Under the pieces are notes generated by a model, which saw nothing but the letters and a program-made list of their open reading frames with translations, did not search any database and had not been told where the DNA came from. Source: Christensenellaceae bacterium OttesenSCG-928-K19 (GTDB lineage: Bacteria > Bacillota > Clostridia > Christensenellales > Christensenellaceae). Taken from it: a stretch of DNA of 64,000 bases. How positions within the stretch are numbered: the first letter of the stretch is position 1; each line of letters starts with the position of its first letter. The position numbers and the translations under genes were made by a program. Shown piece after piece: positions 29,099-36,746 of this stretch. Location: positions 62,001 to 126,000 of the forward strand of contig JAJDHD010000001.1 of assembly GCA_030266015.1 (NCBI GenBank), read 5' to 3'.

Positions 29099-29935
29099 TT
29101 ATTCATTCACCAGCACTGCCTGCACAAGGTAGCGCCGCTGCTTTTCGTTTTCTACGCAGGTAGACAGGGTCAGGATAGTGTCGTTTGTTGAAAGGGTAGT
29201 GCCCGTGCCGTTTCCGCCGGATTTGCCCCGCGCAATGCTTTGCAGGAATTCCTCGTAGTATTTGTCATCTGTAAAATCTGCCTCGTAATGCAGGTTGCGG
29301 TCGTCTGTTTCATAGGCCGCCACAATTTCAAATGTCAGTAATGCGTCTGGGGTATATAGATAAACAAATCGGTTGTTGTCAAAAAATGTTTTGTCTTCAA
29401 ACTCATGTAATGACGCAAACATGCTACCGTCCTGCATGTTGTGCCCGTAGATCACAATGTGCCGCTCGGTAAACGACGGGTTATTTTCCGGTGCGAGGTA
29501 AATCGTTCCAGATTTGCTCGGTTGTTTGTCAAAGCCACGGTTTAAGTAATAATGCTCGGCACTTTGCGTGTCGCTGTTGTAGACGGCAGGGTAATCAACC
29601 GATGTGCCCGGCACCTCCAGCCACGCGATGGTATCTTCATTTTCTGCCAGAAGGGAGGCGAAATCGATTTCTCGTTGCAGTTCTTCCGCTGTTTCGGGTG
29701 ATTCCGGAGCGGTAGATGCTTGCGACGCGGGTGTGGACGATGCTTGCGACTGTGGCGCAGCGCTTGTTTGTGCGGTTGCCTGCAAAGCATCATAGGAGTT
29801 TTGCATACTTTGCCCAATCATGGCGGCAAGGATGCTGGCAACAATAAGCAGCAGTATGATCCATGCGATCACCGCTTCTTCAGAAACACCGCCATTTGTT
29901 TTTTTCTGTCTTGGGTTGTACTTTTTGTTTGTCAA
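29099..29935 (-). CDS. srtB: class B sortase
   Basis: 278 residues. One N-terminal helix (AVIAWIILLLIVASILAAMIG), an Ala/Ser/Pro/Gln-rich linker, then the sortase barrel with catalytic His in YGHNM, Cys in LSTC and Arg in RRYLVQ. It cleaves a C-terminal sorting signal and attaches proteins to the wall or builds pili; no sorted substrate is encoded nearby. The start is probably TTG 29935, with GGAGG about twelve bases upstream; no ATG fits between the promoter region and the helix, so the start is uncertain. Confidence 0.9.
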   Translation of the reverse strand: MTNKKYNPRQKKTNGGVSEEAVIAWIILLLIVASILAAMIGQSMQNSYDALQATAQTSAAPQSQASSTPASQASTAPESPETAEELQREIDFASLLAENEDTIAWLEVPGTSVDYPAVYNSDTQSAEHYYLNRGFDKQPSKSGTIYLAPENNPSFTERHIVIYGHNMQDGSMFASLHEFEDKTFFDNNRFVYLYTPDALLTFEIVAAYETDDRNLHYEADFTDDKYYEEFLQSIARGKSGGNGTGTTLSTNDTILTLSTCVENEKQRRYLVQAVLVNE

Positions 29936-30026
29936 GATGCCGCCCCGCCTCCTCCAAGTCCGTCCATTTATTCTATCAGCCTGCCTGTTTGCCGTCAAGC
30001 TGTGAAGGGGAGTGCACAAATTATGG

Positions 30027-30055
30027 TTGCATTTTATAAGATACCGATGTAAAAT
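30027..30055 (+). promoter_or_regulatory. promoter of the cobalamin riboswitch RNA
   Basis: TTGCAT (30027-30032), 17 bases, TAAAAT (30050-30055). Transcription would start about 15 bases before the conserved riboswitch core. Confidence 0.65.
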
Positions 30056-30074
30056 GAAAACAGTTGAATACAGC

Positions 30075-30240
30075 TTTTTTGGTTCCAGTAATGGAGAATA
30101 GGGAAGTCGGTGAGAGTCCGGCACAACCCCCGTTGCCGTATTGGGAGATGGAGAAGAGAGGATACACGTCACTGACGCGCCAGCGTTGGGAAGGCAGTTC
30201 TTTTTCAGATGATCCCTGAGTCGGAAGACCTGCCAGAGAA
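30075..30240 (+). ncRNA. cobalamin (B12) riboswitch
   Basis: The conserved cobalamin aptamer elements occur in order: AATAGGGAA, CGGTGAGAGTCCGG, ACAACCCCCGTTGCCGTA, the receptor part GTCACTG, GGGAAGG, and the closing GAGTCGGAAGACCTGCC (about 30219-30234). It should fold around adenosyl- or another cobalamin and turn transcription off through the terminator at 30296. No plus-strand gene of B12 synthesis or uptake follows; the next sense gene, at 31040, has its own promoter. The RNA instead reads toward a small minus-strand gene. Confidence 0.93.
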
Positions 30241-30267
30241 GCGCAAAGTCTGTCTTTCGGTGGGAAA

Positions 30268-30297
30268 GGCGCAGCTTATAGATTATGCTGGAGCGCC
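30268..30297 (+). promoter_or_regulatory. candidate antiterminator of the riboswitch
   Basis: GGCGCAGC (30268-30275) can pair with GCT...GCGCC (30287-30297). Its right arm shares bases 30296-30297 with the terminator stem, so the two folds exclude each other. Confidence 0.5.
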
Positions 30298-30316
30298 GCC
30301 CATAGGGCGGTTTTTT
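30296..30316 (+). terminator. riboswitch-controlled terminator
   Basis: CCGCCC (30296-30301), ATA loop region, GGGCGG (30305-30310), then six T. A classic intrinsic terminator about 55 bases after the aptamer. Confidence 0.88.
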
Positions 30317-30442
30317 GCACCCGGGGCAATCGCTCGGCTGCCGGGTAGCGCAGCAGGCTGTGTGCAGGGCCGGACTTACCCTCCCCGCCCCAAAACGCCG
30401 CGTTGCTGCCGCAAGAAGCTCGATACAGACTGTATTTCAATC

Positions 30443-30473
30443 ACAGGCATGGTGGAAAACCCACTGTGCCTGT
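30443..30473 (+). other. long hairpin downstream of the riboswitch
   Basis: ACAGGCA (30443-30449) pairs with TGCCTGT (30467-30473) with an inner GTGG/CCAC stem. TTCTAT follows. It could end a short read-through RNA of about 150 bases. No convincing open frame lies between 30317 and 30443. Confidence 0.45.
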
Positions 30474-30548
30474 TTCTATATTATGCGAAATCACAAATGA
30501 CAACCATATTGTGTGCGGCAAAGCTGGCGTCAAATAGTATATTGAAAC

Positions 30549-30579
30549 AAAAAAGCCTTCCATCCTTTGGCGGAAAGCT
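30549..30579 (-). terminator. terminator of the small peptide gene
   Basis: On the minus strand AGCTTTCC pairs with GGAAGGCT (one G-U pair) and six T follow (30554-30549). It lies 40 bases after the stop codon of the peptide gene. Confidence 0.7.
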
Positions 30580-30618
30580 TTCTTATAAGTATGGTTTCAT
30601 TTTCAACTCCCTATCAGG

Positions 30619-30729
30619 TTACCATTTTTTGTTTGGTATGATTGCAAGTGCCTCCTGCTCCTTTACACCGGCATTTACCAAAAAGAATGCGCTTAGCACA
30701 ACCATGATGGCATAGAACATTTTTTTCAT
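30619..30729 (-). CDS. 36-residue secreted or membrane peptide
   Basis: A short gene with an excellent ribosome site (AAAGGAG, nine bases before the ATG) and its own terminator. The peptide opens MKKMFYAIMVVLSAFFLVNA, a typical signal sequence with a possible cleavage after VNA. That would leave a mature peptide of 16 residues, GVKEQEALAIIPNKKW. No cysteine is present, so it is not an AgrD-type cyclic lactone. It could be a signaling peptide, a toxin-like peptide or a small membrane protein. Its strand is opposite to the cobalamin riboswitch RNA. Confidence 0.7.
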   Translation of the reverse strand: MKKMFYAIMVVLSAFFLVNAGVKEQEALAIIPNKKW

Positions 30730-30761
30730 TTTGTGATCTCCTTTCTGTTTTATTGTAATTT

Positions 30762-30829
30762 AACTATAAAACATAGTTCTTAATATAAACATCGATGAAT
30801 CTTACAGTTTTCTTACAATCATTTAACCA
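30762..30829. promoter_or_regulatory. upstream region of the peptide gene with repeats
   Basis: An inverted repeat AACTAT-AAAAC-ATAGTT (about 30762-30778) lies in the leader. Further up, TTACAG, TTACAA and TAACCA begin at 30802, 30813 and 30824: three hexamers with an 11-base period, the layout of PhoP/OmpR-type response-regulator boxes. A -10-like TATATT lies nearby on the minus strand. Confidence 0.45.
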
Positions 30830-30915
30830 TAAGCATTTGAAGGGGTTATGAAAAAATTGTAAATAAATACTTACAATGCTTGCGAAATGGAGCGAAAGTT
30901 GTGATATAAACAGAA

Positions 30916-30944
30916 TTGTGCTTGCTGGCATTCTCTGTTATACT
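30916..30944 (+). promoter_or_regulatory. promoter for the HPP-hydrolase pair
   Basis: TTGTGC (30916-30921), 17 bases, TATACT (30939-30944). It lies well after the riboswitch, so these genes need not depend on B12. Confidence 0.65.
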
Positions 30945-31039
30945 TCCTGTAGGGCAGGATACGGCCTGCCGGGGAAACCCTTTCACAGACAGTATGTGGG
31001 GGGACGGGTGTGTATTTTTAGATTTTTCGGAGTGGAAAT

Positions 31040-31651
31040 ATGAAGGAGAAAAAGCGGGAAAAACGCCGCTATCATTGGCCACAGCGCCAAAATCACTTGT
31101 TTTTTATAAAGGGAAAGACAAAACGCGCATTTTTCCAGGCGGCGATGGTTTCCATCTGTATGCTGGTGTGCCTATTGGTGGCATGTATCACATTGAAGGG
31201 TTTCCTTATTACCTCGCTGGCGGCAAGCGCGTTTATCGCATTTGCGTTTCCACGGGCAGAGTCGTCACGTCCCAAATACCTGATCGGTGGCTATATTTGC
31301 GGCTTTGCGGCGGGGCTTGTGGGCAATTTGGTCTATACTCTGGATGTGCCGTTTACGCTTCACCCATATTCGCTTCTGGTGATCAGTTGTGCGGTGGGGG
31401 CATTTGTCGCCACGCTGCTTATGGTATTGTTTGGCGTGCAGCATCCGCCCGCGGCAGCGTTGGCGGTTTCGCTTGTGTTTGATGCAAACCCGCTATTTGT
31501 GGGAGTCATTGCCATGGGATGCATTTTGCTGTTGTGCCTGATCAAATATATTGTGATGCATCTGATGATGAAAAACAATTTGGAGTATCCTGCGGAGGAA
31601 GTGAAAGAAAAAGCCACCGCGCAGGATGAAGCAAAGGAAACAAAAAACTGA
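31040..31651 (+). CDS. HPP-family membrane protein
   Basis: 203 residues with about four to five helices. The family signature GVQHPPAAALAVSL is present, after AASAFIAFAFP. HPP proteins are integral membrane proteins; some plant and cyanobacterial members transport nitrite, but no general role is known. ATG 31040 follows CGGAGTGG. The N-terminus and C-terminus are highly charged. The hydrolase gene begins 5 bases after the stop, so they are cotranscribed. Confidence 0.88.
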   Translation: MKEKKREKRRYHWPQRQNHLFFIKGKTKRAFFQAAMVSICMLVCLLVACITLKGFLITSLAASAFIAFAFPRAESSRPKYLIGGYICGFAAGLVGNLVYTLDVPFTLHPYSLLVISCAVGAFVATLLMVLFGVQHPPAAALAVSLVFDANPLFVGVIAMGCILLLCLIKYIVMHLMMKNNLEYPAEEVKEKATAQDEAKETKN

Positions 31652-31656
31652 AAGCT

Positions 31657-32652
31657 GTGAAAGACAAAAAGAAAAGGGGCATGATCACAATTTGTGTCGT
31701 GCTTGCCATTTTTGTGGGGCTTGTAAGCTGGAACCTGGCCGCGCTTGCCGCGGTGGAGCGGGAATACCCGCCCGAAGGCGTGCGGGTGGGCGTGTTTGAT
31801 ACAAAGGTCTCCGTTTTTACGGCGGGGCAACGGCAAAAGGATAGGCCTGCCATTGTGTTTTTGTCCGGCCTTGCCACGCCATCGCCTGTGGCGGATTTTT
31901 ACCCGCTGTGGTCGCGGCTTTGCGGGGACTATTTTGTAGTGGTGCTGGAGCGCCCGGGTTATGGGTGGAGCCGGCAGACAGAGCGTGAACGCACGTTGGA
32001 AAACATTGTGGAGGAAGACCGCCTTGCGCTGGACAAGCTGGGCATTGCTCCTCCATACGTATTTGCCGCTCATTCCATGGGCGGCATAGAAGCACATTAT
32101 TACGCGGAGAGGTATTCCGAAGAAGTGGAGGGACTGGTTTTTATAGATAGCATGTCGCCCGCGCTTATGCTGCATTATGGAGATACCCCGGTGTCTCTTT
32201 TGGATAAAGCAGTCCATCCGCTGCGATTGTTTGGCCTGTTGCGGCTCATTTACACGGCAGCCCCCAAAACAGTACTCGACAGGCTGGAGCAGGGGCGCAA
32301 TGGGCGGGAATATATGAGCGAGTATTATAAGCAGGTGGAAGAAATCGCGCTGCTGAAGACATATCAAAGCCCTGCTATGCTTGAAGAAAAAGAGCTGCGG
32401 CTGCAAAACGCGGCGGCCGCGAATGAAGTTGTATTGCCCACGGGGATTCCCGCCACGCTGATTGTGTCCGTGACGGACGATGTGGACAGGGACAGCACGC
32501 AATTTGCAGAGTATATGGACTTTCAGCAGCTATGGATGGCGCAATCATTGGATGGCGAAATTGTTTTTGTTGATGGAGGGCATTATGTGCACCAATACAG
32601 CCCGGATGAGGTATGCGGCACAATAAGGGATATGATGGAAAAAGCGGGGTAA
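31657..32652 (+). CDS. membrane-anchored alpha/beta hydrolase
   Basis: 331 residues. A short basic start (KDKKKRG) precedes one membrane helix (ITICVVLAIFVGLVSWNLAAL). The catalytic domain has LSGLATPSP (oxyanion side), ERPGYGWS, the nucleophile elbow AHSMGG and the late DGGHYVHQYSP histidine, like haloalkane-dehalogenase or prolyl-peptidase-like hydrolases. The substrate is unknown. The start is taken as GTG 31657 because it keeps the positive charges before the helix; ATG 31681 is possible but has AAGGGG too close. Confidence 0.82.
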   Translation: MKDKKKRGMITICVVLAIFVGLVSWNLAALAAVEREYPPEGVRVGVFDTKVSVFTAGQRQKDRPAIVFLSGLATPSPVADFYPLWSRLCGDYFVVVLERPGYGWSRQTERERTLENIVEEDRLALDKLGIAPPYVFAAHSMGGIEAHYYAERYSEEVEGLVFIDSMSPALMLHYGDTPVSLLDKAVHPLRLFGLLRLIYTAAPKTVLDRLEQGRNGREYMSEYYKQVEEIALLKTYQSPAMLEEKELRLQNAAAANEVVLPTGIPATLIVSVTDDVDRDSTQFAEYMDFQQLWMAQSLDGEIVFVDGGHYVHQYSPDEVCGTIRDMMEKAG

Positions 32653-32757
32653 GAAAAGATCCGCTCCTTTTGTTAGGCCGTTTTTGCCCTGTCGGCTACC
32701 GTCCGGCAAACGGAAAATAAACTGCCGGAGGGTTGGCGGCGAGCCTGCCCAAGCAAA

Positions 32758-32790
32758 AGAAAACCGGATTCCCGCAGTGGAAACCCGGCT
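32758..32790 (-). terminator. probable terminator of the merR-type gene
   Basis: CCGGGTTTCC and GGGAATCCGG on the minus strand form an imperfect stem followed by TTTTCTTTT. Moderate quality. Confidence 0.5.
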
Positions 32791-32805
32791 GTATCAGTTT
32801 TTCTG

Positions 32806-33594
32806 TTATTTTGCCACGGGAAAGTAGATTTCTGTGATCAAATCATTTTCCGCCGTGTTATCCGGGTCGCTCACATAAACCTCGTAGGGAGGGTTGGTGA
32901 TGCGATACCCGTTTTTGTCAATCCATTGCGCAATCGCGGTATAAGTTTCATGCAGCTTGCCGTAAGGGCCCTTGTGCACTGCCGTGGCGCACGTGCCGCC
33001 CGCAAGCGTCCGCGTTACCGCGGCGTCTGTCCTTGTGGGGTAGCCAAGCTCCACCTCTGTTTTTTCCGGGTCAAACTCCATGCTGTGGTAGATGGCAATG
33101 GGTGCGCCTGAGCACTCCGCGCCTGTTTCCTCCATCTTCTTCTCGACCTTCTCAAACAAGATGCAAAAGTCTTTAATTGCAATGGTCTCATATACGCTGA
33201 TCAATGCCACCGGTTCACGTTTCACTATTGTTACATCCAACTTGTTTTCCATAATTTTTTTACCTTTCTCCAGTTGTTTTATATCCTGTTCCATCTGCTT
33301 TAGGAGAATGCCTTGCTCGTCGTAGGCTGCCTGTGCTTCTTCCAGCTTTCCCGCCATTGCCATTGCTTGCACCTTTGGCCCGGCGTGCAGGATATCACGG
33401 ATTTCCTCCAGCGAAAACCCATATTGCTTCAATCGCTGAATGGTAAGCATATCCGTGAGCTGTTGGGCGTGGTAGTACCGGTATCCCGTCTGCTCGTTCA
33501 GGTAGGCAGGCGTTAAAAGCCCCACCGCGTCATAGTGCCGGAGTGTTTTTGCCGTCACCATACAAAGCCTGGAAAACTCACCTATGCTAAACAA
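32806..33594 (-). CDS. MerR-family regulator with GyrI-like ligand domain
   Basis: 262 residues. The MerR helix-turn-helix is FSIGEFSRLCMVTAKTLRHYDAVGLL, then the dimerising coiled coil (about 75-115), then a GyrI/SOUL-like drug-binding domain (VAIY-type strands; GGTCATAVHKGPYGKLHETY). This is the BltR/BmrR layout of multidrug-responsive activators. The start is TTG 33594 with AAGGAGG eight bases upstream; the nearby ATG opens a frame that stops at once. Its promoter has the 19-base spacer expected for MerR control. Confidence 0.9.
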   Translation of the reverse strand: MFSIGEFSRLCMVTAKTLRHYDAVGLLTPAYLNEQTGYRYYHAQQLTDMLTIQRLKQYGFSLEEIRDILHAGPKVQAMAMAGKLEEAQAAYDEQGILLKQMEQDIKQLEKGKKIMENKLDVTIVKREPVALISVYETIAIKDFCILFEKVEKKMEETGAECSGAPIAIYHSMEFDPEKTEVELGYPTRTDAAVTRTLAGGTCATAVHKGPYGKLHETYTAIAQWIDKNGYRITNPPYEVYVSDPDNTAENDLITEIYFPVAK

Positions 33595-33619
33595 CTTTCA
33601 TCCTCCTTGTTTTTCACTT

Positions 33620-33631
33620 AGAACCGGTTCT
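33620..33631. promoter_or_regulatory. palindrome in the merR-type leader
   Basis: AGAACCGGTTCT, a perfect 12-bp palindrome between the -10 box and the ribosome site. It may be a second operator. Confidence 0.45.
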
Positions 33632-33639
33632 GTTTCTTT

Positions 33640-33670
33640 AGTATAGGCCCTTCCCTTAGGGTAAAGTCAA
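33640..33670 (-). promoter_or_regulatory. MerR-type promoter with 19-base spacer
   Basis: Minus strand: TTGACT (33670-33665), 19 bases, TATACT (33645-33640). The spacer contains ACCCTAAGGGAAGGG, the dyad type recognised by MerR regulators with drug-binding domains. Autoregulation is likely. Confidence 0.8.
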
Positions 33671-33980
33671 TACCGCTACGAAAAAAAGTTGTTTCCCTTT
33701 GTTGCGTTGTGTTGAGGGCGGTTTATAAGGACGGGCGAGCATCATTTTAAACATATGATATAGAAATATCTCACCTTCTGTTTTAAAGGCCACTGGAGTT
33801 GGTTATATCTATGTAAGCGGGTTTACCAGTACCGCGTTCGCGGATTCTTTATCCGCAGCTATCACGGCTGCCACATTCTTTCGGCGGCTTCCGTTGCCAA
33901 AAACAGCTTGCAGGCGCTGCGTGCATTGTTTTTGTAATACCTGCGGCACTCATTCAGGCTTGCGAAAGGATTGGGGCTGT
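33671..33980. other. 310-base gap before the GGDEF gene
   Basis: No gene or clear promoter is seen. The GGDEF frame stays open upstream to 33894 but without a ribosome site. Confidence 0.4.
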
Positions 33981-35225
33981 TTGAAGAAAAACAAATGCAA
34001 CGGATACCAGAGAAAAGTATTTAACCGCATACAGCGAAGCGTTATACTTGTGATTGTGCTTACCACAATCGCAACGGCTTTTTCTGTTTTTGTGATTGAG
34101 TTTGTGCAGGGCAACGACCGGTTGATGAAAAAATACCAAGAGCACACCGATACCATTGCGGAGTTTGTGCAGCGTGTAATTAGCCGTGTGGATTTTCAAG
34201 CTTTGCAATCCCCAGGGGATATGGAATCGGAGGATTATACCTATATCCAGAATCAGCTTGATATTATACGGCAGGTTTCCGACCTGCAATTCCTTTATAC
34301 GGTGCGAAAAACAGGCACAGGGGAATTCATATATATGATTGATGGACAGCAGCCGGGCTCCGCGGATTTTGCCAATTTGGGCGATGCGGTACACAGTGTT
34401 TTGCTGCCCCCCATCGAGCGCGTCTATGAAACGGGCGGGGCTGTTCACGACAGGCGCATATTACAAACGGAATACGGGCTGGTATACAGCTCTTACTGGC
34501 CCCTGCGCAGCGCCGACGGGGAACTTATGGGCGTAATTGGGATGACATTTAATGCGGACAGTATGAACTATTTTGATGGGGAAGAGCTTTTGCGTGGTAT
34601 TATGATAGCCGTTCTAATTGCGGCAACCATCAGCGCCATTGCCGTATTGGTTTTTCGGAAAGTGTTTGAGCCGTTTTATCGTAAGCTGGCGTATACAGAT
34701 GTGCTTACCGGGCTGGATAACCGCACGGCGTTTGAGCTGGAGATGAAGCGCCTCCAGTGGGATACGGACAGCAGTACTCCGGTTGCTGTGGTTGTCTTTG
34801 ACCTCAATAACCTGAAGCATGTCAATGACCACTATGGTCATGCGGCGGGCGATGAATACATTCGTACAGCCGCGCACATTATCTCAAACCGTTTTCATAC
34901 AGCCGGGGGGTGCTACCGGATTGGCGGGGACGAATTTAGTGCGCTGTGCGTGGGGGTAACAGAGGACACCCTGCGCCATTTGCTTTATGATAAGTTTAAC
35001 CAGGACATTCAAAAATTCCAACAGCAGCTTTCCAATAGCAAGCTTCCATTCTTTTCCATGGCGTATGGTATGCAAATGTTTGACCGGCAAACGCACCAGC
35101 ACATTCATGATGCGTTTGAGGTGGCTGACAATGAAATGTATGCCATGAAAAAACAAATGAAACGCGAGGAAAACTTGTGTGAAAGCGCCATCCTTATGCG
35201 GGATTCAAAGCCGCAGAACCCTTGA
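33981..35225 (+). CDS. membrane diguanylate cyclase (GGDEF)
   Basis: About 414 residues. Helix 1 (about 19-41), an extracytoplasmic sensor-like domain (about 42-200), helix 2 (about 205-225), then GGDEF (315-319 in YRIGGDEFSAL), so the active-site motif is intact. It should make cyclic di-GMP from two GTP. The product-inhibition RxxD motif is not visible before GGDEF. No EAL domain is present. The start is TTG 33981, ten bases after AAAGGA; the open frame upstream (to 33894) has no ribosome site. Confidence 0.88.
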   Translation: MKKNKCNGYQRKVFNRIQRSVILVIVLTTIATAFSVFVIEFVQGNDRLMKKYQEHTDTIAEFVQRVISRVDFQALQSPGDMESEDYTYIQNQLDIIRQVSDLQFLYTVRKTGTGEFIYMIDGQQPGSADFANLGDAVHSVLLPPIERVYETGGAVHDRRILQTEYGLVYSSYWPLRSADGELMGVIGMTFNADSMNYFDGEELLRGIMIAVLIAATISAIAVLVFRKVFEPFYRKLAYTDVLTGLDNRTAFELEMKRLQWDTDSSTPVAVVVFDLNNLKHVNDHYGHAAGDEYIRTAAHIISNRFHTAGGCYRIGGDEFSALCVGVTEDTLRHLLYDKFNQDIQKFQQQLSNSKLPFFSMAYGMQMFDRQTHQHIHDAFEVADNEMYAMKKQMKREENLCESAILMRDSKPQNP

Positions 35226-35364
35226 TTTGATGCTGTATTGTGGTATACTGAAACTGGCTTTGTGAAAAACACGCTATGTTTTTTTGCTGTGCAAAAGCGA
35301 GGGTCGTGTAACCTTGGCTGATAGTATGCGGAGGGCAATAGCTGCAAAGAAAGGGATGGATGTT

Positions 35365-35907
35365 ATGAAACTGATGATTGCTTCCGACCTGCATGGGTCG
35401 CTTCTTTATGCGGAAAAAATGGCAAGCCTGTATAAGCGGGAGGGGGCAGGGCGGTTGATCCTTCTTGGCGACCTGCTTTACCACGGCCCACGCAATGACC
35501 TGCCGGAAGGGTATGACCCTAAGGGTGTATTTACTCTTTTAAACAGTATGAAGGATTGCCTGCTGTGCGTGCGTGGCAACTGTGACGCGGATGTAGACCA
35601 GATGGTATTGGAATTTCCCATTACGGCGGAGTCCATGATCTTATATTTGGACGGGCGCATGGTTTTCGCCACGCATGGTGATAAATTCAACAACGATACG
35701 CCTCTGCTTATTGGTAAAAATGATATCCTGCTGCATGGGCATACACATGTTTCCGCCATTCAGGATACCGGGAGTTATGTGTACCTAAACCCCGGCTCCA
35801 TTGCGCTGCCAAAGGATGGTCATCACAGCTATATGGTTTATGAGGACGGCACGTTTACTATTAAGGACATTTCCGGCGAAGCTTTGAAGGAATGGGATTT
35901 ATCATGA
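35365..35907 (+). CDS. YfcE-type metallophosphodiesterase
   Basis: 180 residues with all metallophosphoesterase blocks: SDLHGS, LGDLLYHGPRNDLPEGYDP, GNCD, THGDKF and LHGHTH. This is the YfcE/MJ0936 group, which hydrolyses phosphodiesters in vitro; the natural substrate is unknown. ATG 35365 lies nine bases after AAAGGG; ATG 35356 abuts that site and is rejected. The stop overlaps the next gene's start by four bases (ATGA). Confidence 0.9.
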   Translation: MKLMIASDLHGSLLYAEKMASLYKREGAGRLILLGDLLYHGPRNDLPEGYDPKGVFTLLNSMKDCLLCVRGNCDADVDQMVLEFPITAESMILYLDGRMVFATHGDKFNNDTPLLIGKNDILLHGHTHVSAIQDTGSYVYLNPGSIALPKDGHHSYMVYEDGTFTIKDISGEALKEWDLS

Positions 35908-36623
35908 GGCAAAAGTTTGAAAGCAAAGAAGAGGTTTTTGACTACCTGAAAAATGAAGAATTTGATCATGACCATTTTTTTGATGCGCCGCTTATAAACA
36001 AAACAGGAAAGCTGCATGGGCTTTATTACACCGATATCGTTGCCGGCTATCTTGCGCACCATGTGGAGATTTGCGATGATCTGGGGCATGTCATACACCG
36101 AGAGCGCCCATATAACCAACGTAAAAAACATTGGGAATTGCCAGCAGGTGCAAATCCAAGCCGTATAGAGGAAACGATGCTCAAAGATATGAGGGATGTG
36201 TCCTACATGGAATCCATCGGCGTGATGACGGATTTTCATATCCCGCTAAAGGGAAGCATGAAGGAAAAAGCAGGGAAGATCGACATGATCTCCCGCAAGG
36301 GCGACTGGCTGTACCTGATTGAGCTGCGCCCGCCGGGCAGCCGCAAGACGGCCCTTGGCGCAGTGCTGGAATCATATACGAACTTCAATACCGTGGATAT
36401 GGAAAAGCTTTACCGGGAATATGATATTCCGGAAAGTATTTTCTGCATTCCGGCCATACTCGTTCCAAAGAATGGCACGGAGCACAAGGAGCTTGCGCGC
36501 GAGGACTCTAAAACGATGGAGCTCGTGAATCGGCTGGGCATGTATGTATTTCTTTATACGATAAAAAAAGAGCGCGTACCCGGGACAGATGAAAAAGCGG
36601 AATTTGATATTGTCATTTTGTAG
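35904..36623 (+). CDS. unknown protein with PD-(D/E)XK nuclease-like core
   Basis: 239 residues, no family recognised. The central stretch GKIDMISRKGDWLYLIELRPP places Asp127, Glu140 and Arg142 as in a D-x12-E-x-K core with Arg for Lys, between predicted beta strands, and an earlier Glu pair (RIEET) could complete a metal site. The N-terminus is acidic. It is coupled to the phosphodiesterase by a four-base overlap, so a joint nucleotide or nucleic-acid function is plausible. The nuclease reading is inference from this motif alone. Confidence 0.6.
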   Translation: MRQKFESKEEVFDYLKNEEFDHDHFFDAPLINKTGKLHGLYYTDIVAGYLAHHVEICDDLGHVIHRERPYNQRKKHWELPAGANPSRIEETMLKDMRDVSYMESIGVMTDFHIPLKGSMKEKAGKIDMISRKGDWLYLIELRPPGSRKTALGAVLESYTNFNTVDMEKLYREYDIPESIFCIPAILVPKNGTEHKELAREDSKTMELVNRLGMYVFLYTIKKERVPGTDEKAEFDIVIL

Positions 36624-36746
36624 TGTAGGCGCAGGGGGACAGGTGTAAAAAGTTTGGTGTTTTACTTATGCACTGCTTGCGGCACATGACAGCATCACAC
36701 TAAAGTAAAAAAGAGTTTGCGCTTGGGTCTATTCGCTGGCACTGTA

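Noticed and set aside
30209-30715. 168-codon plus-strand frame downstream of the riboswitch
   Set aside because: It begins inside the aptamer, runs through the terminator, has no ribosome site, and its end is antisense to the small peptide gene.
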